Positions 1 through 8,821 of a stretch of DNA of 64,000 bases are shown here, piece by piece. The notes beneath the pieces are model-generated. The model had not been told where the DNA came from and made no database searches. It saw only the letters and a list, made by a program, of their open reading frames with translations. The stretch is from PXRE01 sp964435625 (lineage in GTDB: Archaea; Halobacteriota; Halobacteria; Halobacteriales; PXRE01). Location: contig CAYTAG010000001.1 in NCBI GenBank assembly GCA_964435625.1, forward strand, positions 7,637 to 71,636, written 5' to 3'. Positions within the stretch are counted from its first letter, which is position 1. Each line of letters starts with the position of its first letter. The translations under genes were made by a program, and so were the position numbers.

Positions 1-14
1 GACGGGGGGCATCA

Positions 15-728
15 ATGAGCAGCGACGACGATGCCCCCGGTCGGGGTACGAACACGTTGCTACAGCTGTACGTGCAGTCGCTCGACGCCCGAATCCAGTT
101 CGTCGAATCCGCCGCCGCAGGCATGACCGCTGCCGAGCGCGAGGCCCACCACGCGAACCTCCACTCGTCGATCCTGGCCTGGTGGGAGGCCCTCTGGCCC
201 TACCTCGAGGAGCGCGACGACATGGAGCGCTGGCGCGAGGAGGTCAGGTTGTGGCCGAAAGGGCCGGTCATCATCCGGGTCTTGCACTGCCAGCAGTGCG
301 AGCAGTTCTACGAGTGGCGGAGCGACGGTAACCTCTTCCCGGGGGCGGACTGCCCGATCTGCGGTCCTGGCTTCGTCCGACCGACGGAGGTCTACGACCG
401 GACCGAGGAGGGGAAGATCAACTACGAGTGGGCACGCGGCCTCGACACGCTCGACGGCTGGCAGAACCGCACGACAACAGTCACGAAAGAGAAGGGAACG
501 TTCAGGAAGAAAACCGTCGTCGAGGAGAAGCCGGTCCGGCTCCCGCCGGAGGTCCTCTTTCGCGTGGGCCGGCATCTCGACAAAGCCGCCGAACGGCTGG
601 ACCTGCTGGCCGACGTCGAGACCGAGGTCCCGAAAACGGAACTCGACATGGAGACCATTGAAAACTTCCAGGCAACGGTCCAGGAAATCGTCCAGGAGGC
701 CGCCGACGAAGGGGAGGTGTCGGCATGA
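15..728 (+). CDS. Hypothetical protein with one zinc-finger-like CxxC pair
   Basis: I do not recognise this 237-aa acidic protein. It carries two CxxC knuckles (HCQQC near residues 91-95 and CPIC near 113-116), which suggests one structural zinc site. The C-terminal third is helical and charged and could mediate protein contacts. The start codon sits a few bases after a G-rich run. Its stop overlaps the next start by 4 bp, so it is coupled to the P-loop ATPase that follows and probably serves as its partner. The window begins just upstream, so earlier operon members may exist. Confidence 0.8.
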   Translation: MSSDDDAPGRGTNTLLQLYVQSLDARIQFVESAAAGMTAAEREAHHANLHSSILAWWEALWPYLEERDDMERWREEVRLWPKGPVIIRVLHCQQCEQFYEWRSDGNLFPGADCPICGPGFVRPTEVYDRTEEGKINYEWARGLDTLDGWQNRTTTVTKEKGTFRKKTVVEEKPVRLPPEVLFRVGRHLDKAAERLDLLADVETEVPKTELDMETIENFQATVQEIVQEAADEGEVSA

Positions 729-1693
729 TTGGGGTCGGTTTGACTGGCGTCGGCGTGGTCGATCCGTTCTTCGCGTTGCTGTCGATGGTCCTGTTTGGCG
801 CCATCACGGGCGCGGGCGACTCCAGCGTCGACTTCGAGGTCCCGAACAGCCTACTCTACTCGGAGCTACACGAGACGTACATGAAGCGGGTCGCAGAAGG
901 ACGCGACCTCCGAGTAATCATCTCTGCCGACAATGCCGAGACGGGAGTCGGGAAGACTACTCTGGGCGTCTGTCTCGCGAAGCTCTGGGACATCTGGGGA
1001 TGGGATGCCGCGAAGAAAGCGACGCTCGATCCTCGGGAGTACACGGTCCGGTACGACGGCCTCCGGAAGGTCAGCGTCCAATACCTCCTGGAAGCCGAGC
1101 AGGCACTGGAAAAGCGACGGGCAATGTCAGACGAGATCGTGGCTGTCGGCCACGACTTCGCCACGAAGCGCTACCGACAGTTGATCGGCATCCTCGACCT
1201 GCCGAGCAAGTCCATGATGGACGCCCGGATCGCGGATACACTCTGCGACTACTGGATCCTCGTCCGCGAACGAGGTCATGCGGTCGTGTTCGAGTTCGAC
1301 GAGAACCAATTCACGGGTAAGACCTACTACAAGAAGGTCGAAGAGATCTCCTGGCCACCCCTCGACGGCGACCCGGACTACGAGGCCGTCGAACGGATGA
1401 AGGTCGAGTGGATGACGGACCAGACGCAATCGCGGTACGTGACCCGCGAGGAGTTCCAGGAGGCAAAGAAGAACTTCTGGCGGAAGGCCGAATTGAAAGC
1501 GACCTACAATCACGCCCAGGCGGCCTACGAGGTCAGCCAGGACGAGGACTCCGATTTCTCCGCGACGCAAGCGGAGATTGGTCGCATCGTCGGACTGTCA
1601 CAACCGCGAGTGAGTGACATTGTCAATGCCGATAGCTTCGACGATGTCTACTCATCGTTCAAAGACAGCGCAGACGTCGAAATCGCGGGGTAG
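725..1693 (+). CDS. P-loop ATPase with C-terminal helix-turn-helix
   Basis: This is a 322-aa protein. A hydrophobic stretch lies near residues 12-30. A Walker A motif of the [AG]x4GK[ST] type (AETGVGKTT) is near residues 71-79. A helix-turn-helix is near residues 281-301 (TQAEIGRIVGLSQPRVSDIV). A P-loop domain joined to a DNA-binding tail suggests an ATPase acting on DNA at the membrane, for packaging, transfer or segregation; that role is inference. The length and the possible membrane segment are unlike ParA. It overlaps the preceding gene by 4 bp. Packaging ATPases of haloarchaeal viruses are one alternative; I cannot choose between these from motifs alone. Confidence 0.75.
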   Translation: MIGVGLTGVGVVDPFFALLSMVLFGAITGAGDSSVDFEVPNSLLYSELHETYMKRVAEGRDLRVIISADNAETGVGKTTLGVCLAKLWDIWGWDAAKKATLDPREYTVRYDGLRKVSVQYLLEAEQALEKRRAMSDEIVAVGHDFATKRYRQLIGILDLPSKSMMDARIADTLCDYWILVRERGHAVVFEFDENQFTGKTYYKKVEEISWPPLDGDPDYEAVERMKVEWMTDQTQSRYVTREEFQEAKKNFWRKAELKATYNHAQAAYEVSQDEDSDFSATQAEIGRIVGLSQPRVSDIVNADSFDDVYSSFKDSADVEIAG

Positions 1694-2001
1694 AGAGCCA
1701 TGAACGCCAAATCAATATCGAACACAGCAAAATCGCACGACGGCACCGGCATCAGCAATATCAATCAGCAGGACACACACGTTACTTACTCTAATTCACG
1801 CGTGGTATCGCGCGGGGCGTCGCGCCGATACCCCGCCTCCGGGGGGGCACCCGGGCCTCGGATCGGTTCGTCGTTGGCCTCGATCGGTCGACCTCGGCCG
1901 CCCGCTCGTCGACGTCGACGGCGTCGCGATGCTCCTGGTGGGCGCGGCCGTCGACTGTCCTCGAGGTCGCTCGTCGAGCGCAGCTGCGGGAGGGTCGCAC
2001 G
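1694..2001 (+). other. Intergenic region before the glycan cassette
   Basis: This is about 300 bases between the ATPase and the first glycosyltransferase. The first 120 bases are relatively A/T-rich and could hold the cassette promoter. The remainder is GC-rich with GTCGAC-type runs. An open frame starting at 1700 turns into Arg/Pro-rich noise, so I do not call it a gene. Confidence 0.5.
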
Positions 2002-3168
2002 ATGAGCCGGCTCACCCGGATGACGGCCCGGCGGTTCCGCAAGCTGTTCGCGTGGGTGATCGCGCTCCTCCTGCTGGCCGCGCTCGTGCTGATTGTGCTC
2101 GCTCTCGCGTTCGTGCTGACGCCGGCGCCGGCGGAGCCGGCCGACGGTCGGACGCTGGCCCCGCTTCTCGGCCTCGCGGGGGCGGTCCGGACGCCGGCAA
2201 CATCTCAGGAATCCGAAACCTGTCTGACGGATTCGGCGGGGGCAAGCCGGCCGCGAGTTTCTATCGTGATCCCGACATATAACGAACGTGAGGTAATCTG
2301 GGCGACCGTCCAGGAGGTCCTCCTGACGGCGGAGGTGAGCGACCTCGACATCGAGGTGCTCGTCGTCGACGACGACAGTCCGGACAAGACCTGGTCGTTC
2401 GTCGAGTGGCAGTTCCGCGACGATCCGGTCCGGGTGATCCGTCGCGTCGACGAGCGGGGCCTCGCGACGGCCGTCCTGCGCGGCTTCCAGGAGGCGAACG
2501 GCGAGGTCCTCGTTTGCATGGACGCCGACGGCCAGCATCCGCCGGAGCGCCTGCCCGACCTCGTGCTCCCGTTCCAGCACGAGGACGTTGACGCCACCAT
2601 CGGCTCACGTTACGTCGACGGTGGCGGCATCGACGGCTGGTCGCGGTCACGACAGGTCATCAGCCGCGGCGGGACGCTCCTGGCCGAGGTGAGCGTCGGC
2701 CGCACCTGGCAGATTTCCGACCCCATGAGCGGCTTCTTCGCGGTGCGGCGCTCGCTCGTCGACGACATCCTCGAGGACCTCGACCCGACGGGGTACAAGG
2801 TCCTCCTGGAGATCCTCGCCCGGACGGACCCGCGCCGCGTGGTCGAAGTGCCGTTCACGTTCCGGGAGCGCCAGGCCGGGGTCAGCAAGCTCGACGCCCG
2901 CGAGACACTGCGGTTCCTCGCGCATCTGGGCGGCCTCTCCTGGCGCGAGGTCGACGCCGTCGGCGTGGCGATCCTGGCGGTCGGCACGATGATGTTGGCC
3001 TCGGGGCCGCTGCCGCTGGCCGCGAACGTCGGCCTGTTCGGCCTCGCGGCGCTGGTGGTGAGCCTGCGGTCGGCCCGCGATCTCGCCGCCGACCTGACCG
3101 CCCTCGACGTCGAGGTCGCGACGCCCATCGGTGACGCCGCCGACGCCGAGGAGGTGAGCGCGGCGTGA
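2002..3168 (+). CDS. GT2 glycosyltransferase, dolichyl-phosphate hexose synthase-like
   Basis: This 388-aa family 2 glycosyltransferase has the GT-A signature SIVIPTYNE near residue 88, an acidic patch (VVDDDSPD) and a second aspartate motif (MDADGQHPP), as in dolichyl-phosphate mannose/glucose synthases. Such enzymes move a sugar from a nucleotide donor to a polyprenyl phosphate on the cytoplasmic face. Two unusual features are an N-terminal membrane anchor (about residues 14-40) before the catalytic domain and a hydrophobic C-terminal segment (about 325-355). It heads a run of overlapping genes that contains two GT-C enzymes, the expected users of polyprenyl-phosphate sugars. A start inside the linker near residue 80 would remove the anchor, so the N-terminus is less certain than the enzyme call. 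Confidence 0.9.
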   Translation: MSRLTRMTARRFRKLFAWVIALLLLAALVLIVLALAFVLTPAPAEPADGRTLAPLLGLAGAVRTPATSQESETCLTDSAGASRPRVSIVIPTYNEREVIWATVQEVLLTAEVSDLDIEVLVVDDDSPDKTWSFVEWQFRDDPVRVIRRVDERGLATAVLRGFQEANGEVLVCMDADGQHPPERLPDLVLPFQHEDVDATIGSRYVDGGGIDGWSRSRQVISRGGTLLAEVSVGRTWQISDPMSGFFAVRRSLVDDILEDLDPTGYKVLLEILARTDPRRVVEVPFTFRERQAGVSKLDARETLRFLAHLGGLSWREVDAVGVAILAVGTMMLASGPLPLAANVGLFGLAALVVSLRSARDLAADLTALDVEVATPIGDAADAEEVSAA

Positions 3169-4481
3169 GCCTCCGCGATCTCGCGTCGGCGCCATCGGAG
3201 TGGGACCTGACGCTCGACGAGTGGGACCCCGGCGCCGCAAACGTCGTCGCGTCGCTCGCGGCGCTGGTCATCCTCCGGTACGCCCTGATGCTGTGGGAGC
3301 TGTTCCATCCGGCGCCGCTGGCCCAGACGATCACGCTAATCTACATCGTAGCCATCGGCCTGGCGCTGCTCGGGCTGAGCGCCAGCGGCGTCGACCTCAG
3401 GGAGCACGCCGCCATCGTCGCCGTCATCGTGTTCTCGGTCCTTCTGGGGAGCTTCTACATATTCCTCGGGACGGGCCTGACCGTTCCTGCGCCCGGGCCC
3501 GACGCGGCGCTGTTCTCGCGGTACAGCGTCGACCTCCTACTGGCAGGCGAGAACCCGTACGCGGCGAGCATGGCGCCCGCCTGGGACCTGTACGGCGCGG
3601 ACCCGTTGTCGGTGACGCCGACGACCGACGGCAGCCACGTCACGTCGTTGTCGTACCCGGCGGGGTCGGTCCTGGCGTTCGTCCCGGCGACCGTCGCCGG
3701 CGTCGAGGACGTCGGCAAGACGGCGGGCCTGGTCGCCATCGCGACGCTGCTGTTCCTGGCCGTCTACTCGCCGTCGGAGTTCGTCCTGGCGCCGATCATC
3801 GTCCTGATGGTCCAGGACATCATCTTCGGGTCGTTCCTCGGCTTGCTCGACGCCCTCTGGCTGTTCCCGACGCTGGTCGCGATGCAACTGTGGGCGACCG
3901 ACCGGCGCCGGGCCGCCGCGGTCGCCCTCGGCATCGCCTGCTCGATGAAGCAACAGCCCTGGCTGATCACGCCGTTCCTGGCGATCTGGGTTTACAACGA
4001 GGCCGCGTCCTACCGCGCGTTCGGGCGCAGGGCGGCCACGCTGGGCGCGTACGGCCTCGCGCCCTTCATCGTGGTCAATGCCCCCTTCGTCATCTGGGAC
4101 GCCCAGGCGTGGCTCACGAGCGTCCTGACACCGCTGAGCGGCGGCGGGGCGTCCCCCGTCAACCAGGGCGTCGGCCTGACGCTGCTGACGACCAGCGGCA
4201 CCCTCCTGCTCCCGAAGGGCTTCTACGGGGTCCTTCTCGGGATCGTCACCATCTGGGCGCTCGTCCTGTACGCCGTCTACTGGGAGCGCGTCCGCTGGCT
4301 GGCCTGGCTGATGCCCGCGTTCCTGCTGTTTTTCCATTTCCGGTCGCTGTACTCCTACTTCCAGTTCGTCGTCCCGCTGGCGTACTTCGCGGCGCTGCAC
4401 CAGTGGGACCTGGCCCGCGAGCGGGCGCCGGTCCCCGACGACGTCGTCTCCCGGGCCCGGGAGGTGGTCGCCCGTGTTTGA
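3165..4481 (+). CDS. Polytopic GT-C glycosyltransferase (GT87/DUF2029-like)
   Basis: This 438-aa protein has about ten membrane spans and an extracytoplasmic loop containing D113 and the motif LLLAGENPYA near residues 124-133, followed later by KQQPW. This pattern fits polyprenyl-phosphate-sugar-dependent glycosyltransferases of the GT87/DUF2029 kind, which transfer sugars on the outer face. It uses a GTG start that overlaps the upstream stop by 4 bp. A paralogue at 5912-7186 shares the LLLAGENPYA loop, so the cassette probably makes two different linkages. Substrate and acceptor cannot be read from sequence. Confidence 0.85.
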   Translation: MSLRDLASAPSEWDLTLDEWDPGAANVVASLAALVILRYALMLWELFHPAPLAQTITLIYIVAIGLALLGLSASGVDLREHAAIVAVIVFSVLLGSFYIFLGTGLTVPAPGPDAALFSRYSVDLLLAGENPYAASMAPAWDLYGADPLSVTPTTDGSHVTSLSYPAGSVLAFVPATVAGVEDVGKTAGLVAIATLLFLAVYSPSEFVLAPIIVLMVQDIIFGSFLGLLDALWLFPTLVAMQLWATDRRRAAAVALGIACSMKQQPWLITPFLAIWVYNEAASYRAFGRRAATLGAYGLAPFIVVNAPFVIWDAQAWLTSVLTPLSGGGASPVNQGVGLTLLTTSGTLLLPKGFYGVLLGIVTIWALVLYAVYWERVRWLAWLMPAFLLFFHFRSLYSYFQFVVPLAYFAALHQWDLARERAPVPDDVVSRAREVVARV

Positions 4482-4938
4482 CCCGACCGCCCTCTCCGTC
4501 GACGTCAAGCGAGCGCTCGTCATCCTCGCGGTCGGCCATCTGGCGTTCGTCGCCATCGGCGTGGGGGCGTCCTCCCTGGAGGCCGGGTCGCTGGACGTCG
4601 ACGTCGAGGTCGTCGGCGTCGGAACCTCGAACGGCGGCAACGTCACCGTCGTTCACCTGCAGGTGACCAACAACGAACCGCACCCGATAGACCCCGTAGT
4701 CCGCGTGCCGTCGTCGTCCTGGAACGTGCGCAACGCCTGGACGCTTCGGGGCGGGCCAGACGTCCTCGCCCCGAACGAGACGGCCACCTACGCCGCCGTG
4801 GCGCCCGGCGAGCGCGCGGAGATCGTGCCGCCGGCCCAGGCGGTCATCGTGGTCACGAACGCCAGCACGCAACAGCGGACCGCCGTCGGGCCCGTTCGGC
4901 TCACTAACCAGACCCAGGGAGGTGAGTCCGGTGGCTGA
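4474..4938 (+). CDS. Membrane-anchored extracytoplasmic beta-domain protein
   Basis: This is a 154-aa hypothetical. One N-terminal membrane segment (about residues 15-35) is followed by an Ig-like, beta-rich region with N-glycosylation sequons (for example NVTV and NETA), so it probably faces outside. It starts with GTG and overlaps the upstream stop by 8 bp (GTGTTTGA), the coupling style used throughout this cassette. It may be a target or accessory of the glycan pathway; no family was recognised. Confidence 0.75.
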   Translation: MFDPTALSVDVKRALVILAVGHLAFVAIGVGASSLEAGSLDVDVEVVGVGTSNGGNVTVVHLQVTNNEPHPIDPVVRVPSSSWNVRNAWTLRGGPDVLAPNETATYAAVAPGERAEIVPPAQAVIVVTNASTQQRTAVGPVRLTNQTQGGESGG

Positions 4939-5173
4939 CCCATCGTCCCCGTCCTCGTCTGGCGACGAGCACCCGACTGAGACAGACGAGGAGTCGCCGG
5001 TGGGCCCGCTCTGGGTGTTCTTGCTGATATTCTGGACGTTTATGGATCTGTTAATCCTCGGTGTCGAAGCGCTGTCAGCAGTCCTCGTGGTCGTCACCGG
5101 TGTCGCGGGCTACCTTCTCCTCCGAGGAGCCTACCGCATCTGGGCCTCCATGGGGGTCAATAGCGATGCTTGA
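4931..5173 (+). CDS. Small two-span membrane protein
   Basis: This is an 80-aa protein with a Ser/Glu-rich cytoplasmic head and two hydrophobic segments (around WVFLLIFWTFMDLLIL and LVVVTGVAGYLLL). I chose the GTG at 4931 over the GTG at 4922. It gives the cassette's usual 8-bp overlap and lies about 7 bases after a clear Shine-Dalgarno GGAGGTG. No family was recognised. Small polytopic partners are common beside GT-C enzymes. Confidence 0.7.
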   Translation: MADPSSPSSSGDEHPTETDEESPVGPLWVFLLIFWTFMDLLILGVEALSAVLVVVTGVAGYLLLRGAYRIWASMGVNSDA

Positions 5174-5315
5174 CGAGCGCCGCCCCGCTGCGGGCCGCGA
5201 GGACCTGGGCGAGGATCGCTCCGTCGGTCCCGAGCGGGCCGTTGCCGGCCTCGGTCGGCTCACGAACGAATCGCACGCCAACAACCACCCGCGAGTCTAC
5301 GAGGTGAACCGATGA
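5166..5315 (+). CDS. 49-aa acidic/basic small protein
   Basis: This very short soluble protein begins MLDERRP. Its start overlaps the previous stop by 8 bp (ATGCTTGA) and its stop overlaps the next ATG by 4 bp. The fit at both ends is the main evidence that it is translated. Two other cassette genes start with the same ATGCTTGA junction (5619 and 7179). Function unknown. Confidence 0.6.
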   Translation: MLDERRPAAGREDLGEDRSVGPERAVAGLGRLTNESHANNHPRVYEVNR

Positions 5316-5626
5316 TCCCAGAACCCTACAAACGAGCAGCCCGCGTCCCGTTCGCCAGCGAACCTGAGCGCATCGACTACCGAATCAGCGCGTTCCTCAA
5401 GCTCTACGTCGTCATGCCGCTGGCGCTGATAGCCGTCGGGGCAGTATTAACACTGGTAGCCGACTGGGCCTGGCGGGCCGGCCACATTACAACATCTCAG
5501 GCCCTGCTCGTAGGGAATGCGCTCATCCTCATCTGTATTCTGATCCCGTATCTGATGCTCCTGATCGGTACCGTGGGCGCACTGAGACGACACCGCCGAG
5601 AACGGGGGGACGATGGGGATGCTTGA
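5312..5626 (+). CDS. Small two-span membrane protein
   Basis: This is a 104-aa protein with two strong hydrophobic segments (about residues 28-50 and 66-90) and a basic, then acidic, C-terminal tail. It is coupled on both sides by overlapping start and stop codons. It is probably an inner-membrane accessory of the glycan cassette. No homologous family was recognised by eye. Confidence 0.75.
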   Translation: MIPEPYKRAARVPFASEPERIDYRISAFLKLYVVMPLALIAVGAVLTLVADWAWRAGHITTSQALLVGNALILICILIPYLMLLIGTVGALRRHRRERGDDGDA

Positions 5627-5915
5627 TAAGCAACAGATTGTCGACGGCCTTCAGCGCCTCTCCGTCAGGCGTGTGAAGCGCCAAGTCTCCCGGCTACTGG
5701 TCCCGGCCCCCGTCCCGGCGGACAAGGCCAGCGAGGCCACTAAAGAAGCAATCTATATGTTCCTCGCCCTGGGGCCAGGAGCCATCATCGGAGCCCTAGC
5801 AAGTTACGGGTTCCCGTTCTCGATGCGGACAGGAATATTTGTGGGGGTGACACTCTCTACCTACTTCTTCGCCTGGCGCTATTTCATGAAAACCCGGAGG
5901 TGGCAGGACATATGA
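5619..5915 (+). CDS. Small membrane protein with two spans
   Basis: This is a 98-aa protein with an amphipathic basic N-terminal half followed by two hydrophobic segments (FLALGPGAIIGALASY and TGIFVGVTLSTYFFAW). I prefer the ATG at 5619 because it creates the recurrent 8-bp junction ATGCTTGA with the previous stop; an in-frame ATG at 5613 is possible. It ends in a 4-bp overlap with the next glycosyltransferase. Unknown function. Confidence 0.72.
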   Translation: MLDKQQIVDGLQRLSVRRVKRQVSRLLVPAPVPADKASEATKEAIYMFLALGPGAIIGALASYGFPFSMRTGIFVGVTLSTYFFAWRYFMKTRRWQDI

Positions 5916-7186
5916 GGGACCGAGCAGGGGACCTCGTGGCCGTGTTCGCCGGCGCCGTCCTCATCCGGCTCGGGTTCGGCTTCCACGTCCAGTTCCTCGA
6001 CGGGACGGGGCTGGCTGGCGTCGTCGTGCAGCTGACGCTCATCGCGCTCGGGCTGGCCTGCTTCGCCGCTGCCGTCTCACATCTCCCGGCGCGGCGGTAC
6101 GCGCCGGATCTCGCGGGGATGGCCCTCGCTGCGGTCGCGATGGCCTGGGTCGTCCGGTTGCTCGTCCACCCGAGCGGTGGGATCGGGACCGACGCAATGC
6201 TGTACTCGCAGTACGCCGTCGACCTGCTGCTCGCTGGCGAGAACCCCTACGCCCACTCGATGCGCCCAGCGTTCGAACGGTACGGCGTCGAGGACATGGT
6301 CGGAACGGAACTGGCCACTGGCGGCCGTGTCGAGACGTTCTCGTATCCAGCCCTGTCGATCTGGTGGTTCCTCCCGCAGCGGCTCCTCGGGATCCCGAAC
6401 CTCAACCTCACGACCGTCGGGGTCCTGGTCGCGACGCTGGCGTATCTCTCGGTCGAGGCCCCGGACGAATACGCGTTGGCGCCGTTGGCCGCACTGTTCG
6501 CGACGCCGAACCTGCTGAACTTCGCCGCGGGCGGGATTTTCGACCTGCTCTGGGTCCTCCCGCTCCTGGTCGCGATGAAGTGCTGGCATGAACAACGGTA
6601 CGTGGCGGCGAGTGTCCTCCTGGGGATCGCCAGCGCCACGAAGCCCCAGGCCTGGCTCGTGCTGCCGTTCCTGGCCGTCTGGCTCTTCCGAGCCGCCCCG
6701 ACGACCCAGGCGTTTCTCAAGCGCGCTCGGACCTGCATCTCGTGGGGCCTCGTCGCGTTCCTCGTTCCGAACCTGCCGTTCATCGTCTGGGACCCGCTGG
6801 CCTGGCTGGCGAGCCTCGACCGCGCCATCGGCCTCTTCAGGCCGCCGATGGTCCAGGACGGGGTCGGCCTCGTTGCCATCTCCACGCACGGCCCGGTTGC
6901 CATCCCGTCGGGGATTCTCACGGGCCTCGTGGTCGCTGTCCTGGCGGGCCTGCTCGGTCTCTACTGGCGGGCCTGGCCCGACGGCCGCTGGCTGGCCTGG
7001 ATCGCCCCAACGCTACTGCTGTTCGTCCACTACCGGTCGATGCACAACTACTTCCTGTTCTTCGTCCCGGTCGCGTTCTACGTTGTGCTGCTGCAAGGCC
7101 GGGAGGACCAGGCCGGATCACGCGAGACTGAGCAGCCACCAGAGTCGTCGACGGCCCAGTCGACAGGGGGACGTCCCGATGCTTGA
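5912..7186 (+). CDS. Second polytopic GT-C glycosyltransferase (GT87/DUF2029-like)
   Basis: This 424-aa paralogue of the protein at 3165-4481 has the same topology. It keeps a conserved outer loop with D94 and LLLAGENPYA (about residues 106-115) and a TKPQAW motif matching KQQPW. It probably transfers a sugar from a polyprenyl phosphate donor outside the membrane. The start is ATG 5912 (4-bp overlap, GGAGG 12 bases upstream); a GTG at 5900 would add four residues. The last 30 residues are a soluble Glu/Ser-rich tail that runs into the next gene by 8 bp. Confidence 0.85.
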   Translation: MRDRAGDLVAVFAGAVLIRLGFGFHVQFLDGTGLAGVVVQLTLIALGLACFAAAVSHLPARRYAPDLAGMALAAVAMAWVVRLLVHPSGGIGTDAMLYSQYAVDLLLAGENPYAHSMRPAFERYGVEDMVGTELATGGRVETFSYPALSIWWFLPQRLLGIPNLNLTTVGVLVATLAYLSVEAPDEYALAPLAALFATPNLLNFAAGGIFDLLWVLPLLVAMKCWHEQRYVAASVLLGIASATKPQAWLVLPFLAVWLFRAAPTTQAFLKRARTCISWGLVAFLVPNLPFIVWDPLAWLASLDRAIGLFRPPMVQDGVGLVAISTHGPVAIPSGILTGLVVAVLAGLLGLYWRAWPDGRWLAWIAPTLLLFVHYRSMHNYFLFFVPVAFYVVLLQGREDQAGSRETEQPPESSTAQSTGGRPDA

Positions 7187-8438
7187 CCGGACGGAGACGC
7201 AACTCGCGCACCTGTTGGAGCGGGTCGGAGCCGATCAGTATGTCGACCCTGCCCGAGCCGTCCGTTTCGCGGAGTGGTCCCTGGTTGGCCTGCTCGGCGC
7301 GGTCCTCGACCTCTCGGTCACGATCACGACGCTGCCGCACCTGCACTACTTGCTCGCGAACGGCCTCGGGTTCGTCCTAGCGGTCTCCTGGAACTTCAGC
7401 GGCAACTGGCTCATCACCTACGACCGGCCCGACGGGACCCTCGCCAGGCAGTTCGCCAGCTATGTCGGGCTACACGCCGTCACATTCGGAATTCGCGGCG
7501 CCGTCCTCGTCGTCCTCGTCGAGGCCGCCGGGACGGACGGCCTGACCGCGACCCTTGTCGCCGTCGGCGTGGCCGCCGTCTCAAACTTCGTGGGCACCGA
7601 GCGGATCTTCGGCGGCGCCGGCCACCTCTGGTTCGACGCGATCGCCGCACTCAACCAGACCGCGCACGCCGTCTACTCCTCACGGCTCCGAAGCGCCCTG
7701 CAGCAGACCGGACTCTACACTATCCTTTACGGGCTGTATCTCCGGGCGTTTGGCCTGCTCTACCGCGAGGACCAGATCGACATCGAACACGGTGATGCCA
7801 CGGCGACCCTCTACATGGAGACGGCGCCGGAGGTCGTGTCCGTGATGCACTCCCTCGAAAAAGAGCAGCACATCCTGGAGACGTTCGTCGGCGAACTCCG
7901 GCCGGACGACATCTGCCTCGACGTCGGCGCGAACCTCGGAGTCTACACCTGCCTCGCCGCCGACGCCGCCCACACCGTGACCGCCGTCGAGCCGCACCCG
8001 CCGACCGTCGCGCGGCTTCGCGAGAACGTTGCTCTCAACGACTACGACGAGACGGTCACCGTCGTCGACGGCGCGCTCGCCGCCACGACCGGGACCGCCA
8101 CCCTCGCGACCGAACGCGACGAGGTCGGGACCCAGACACCCTATCTCACCGAGCCAGCGTTCGGCGGACTCGAGGTCCCACAGTACCGTGGCGATGACCT
8201 CGTCAGAGGTAATGTCCCGCCGCCAACGGTCGTGAAGATCGACGTCGAGGGAGCCGAACTGGGTGTCCTGGCCGGACTCGAGGACACGCTCGCGTCCTGC
8301 CGGCTCGTCCTCTGCGAAGTCCATCACGACGCGGTCGGCAAGGCCGTCCAGAACTGGTTCGAGATCCGTGGCTGGCAGCTGTCGACCATCCACGCAACCC
8401 ACACGCAAACCTACCTCCTTGCAACCAACAATGACTGA
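7179..8438 (+). CDS. GtrA-like membrane domain fused to FkbM methyltransferase
   Basis: This is a 419-aa two-domain protein. Residues about 25-145 hold four membrane spans with the GtrA-family signature SWNFSGNWLITY; GtrA proteins move polyprenyl-linked sugars across the membrane. Residues about 210-415 are an FkbM-type SAM methyltransferase: motif I LDVGANLGVYTC, then EPHP and KIDVEGAELGVLAGLE. I know both as separate proteins in glycan loci; the fusion is unusual. It may couple lipid-linked sugar flipping to O-methylation of the same sugar (inference). It begins with the ATGCTTGA junction. Confidence 0.88.
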   Translation: MLDRTETQLAHLLERVGADQYVDPARAVRFAEWSLVGLLGAVLDLSVTITTLPHLHYLLANGLGFVLAVSWNFSGNWLITYDRPDGTLARQFASYVGLHAVTFGIRGAVLVVLVEAAGTDGLTATLVAVGVAAVSNFVGTERIFGGAGHLWFDAIAALNQTAHAVYSSRLRSALQQTGLYTILYGLYLRAFGLLYREDQIDIEHGDATATLYMETAPEVVSVMHSLEKEQHILETFVGELRPDDICLDVGANLGVYTCLAADAAHTVTAVEPHPPTVARLRENVALNDYDETVTVVDGALAATTGTATLATERDEVGTQTPYLTEPAFGGLEVPQYRGDDLVRGNVPPPTVVKIDVEGAELGVLAGLEDTLASCRLVLCEVHHDAVGKAVQNWFEIRGWQLSTIHATHTQTYLLATNND

Positions 8439-8742
8439 GAAACCACGAGCAACCAACCCCGGAGCAACCGAGACGCACAGACATTCGACCGGCGGCCAGT
8501 GCGATGCCGATGCGGCCGCGAATCGCGGGCAGACAACCGGCGGGGACGTGATGGGGCTGGTCGTGCTGCTGATCGCACTCGCCGTTGCGCTCCTGGTCCT
8601 CGTCGACGGACTGTGGCGCCTCGCTGGATCCGTGCGATGGGAACTGAGAATCTGGGGCGTCTTCACCGCCCTCCTCACCGCGGTCTGGATCGGCGGCTAC
8701 CTGCTCAGCCGCAAGGACGGGGGTGACGATGCCCGAGAGTAA
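8431..8742 (+). CDS. Small membrane protein
   Basis: This is a 103-aa protein with a Thr/Asn/Ala-rich soluble N-terminus (about 38 residues) and two hydrophobic segments (VVLLIALAVALLVLV and VFTALLTAVWIGGYLL). The start at 8431 overlaps the FkbM gene stop by 8 bp; the coding potential upstream of it belongs to another frame. Its role is unknown. Its position places it with the glycan cassette. Confidence 0.7.
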   Translation: MTEKPRATNPGATETHRHSTGGQCDADAAANRGQTTGGDVMGLVVLLIALAVALLVLVDGLWRLAGSVRWELRIWGVFTALLTAVWIGGYLLSRKDGGDDARE

Positions 8743-8821
8743 CATCGCCGTCGACGGCGAGGACGCCGACGGGGACGGCCTCGACGACGACCTCAACGCG
8801 GACCCGAACTCGCAACGATGA
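8729..8821 (+). CDS. 30-aa protein with calcium-binding-like Asp repeat
   Basis: This tiny frame is predicted between two coupled genes. It overlaps the preceding gene by 14 bp and the next ATG by 4 bp. Its centre (DADGDGLDDDLN) matches the DxDxDG-type calcium loops of thrombospondin type-3 and dockerin repeats. No signal peptide is visible. The overlaps support translation, but length alone makes it uncertain. Confidence 0.45.
   Translation: MPESNIAVDGEDADGDGLDDDLNADPNSQR

Noticed and set aside
1700..2005. 101-aa frame between the ATPase and GT2
   Set aside because: Its second half is Arg/Pro-rich and lies over promoter-like DNA; no ribosome site.
3200..4666. 488-aa plus-strand frame inside the GT-C gene
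   Set aside because: It is an Arg/Gly/Pro-rich alternative frame of a clear membrane enzyme.
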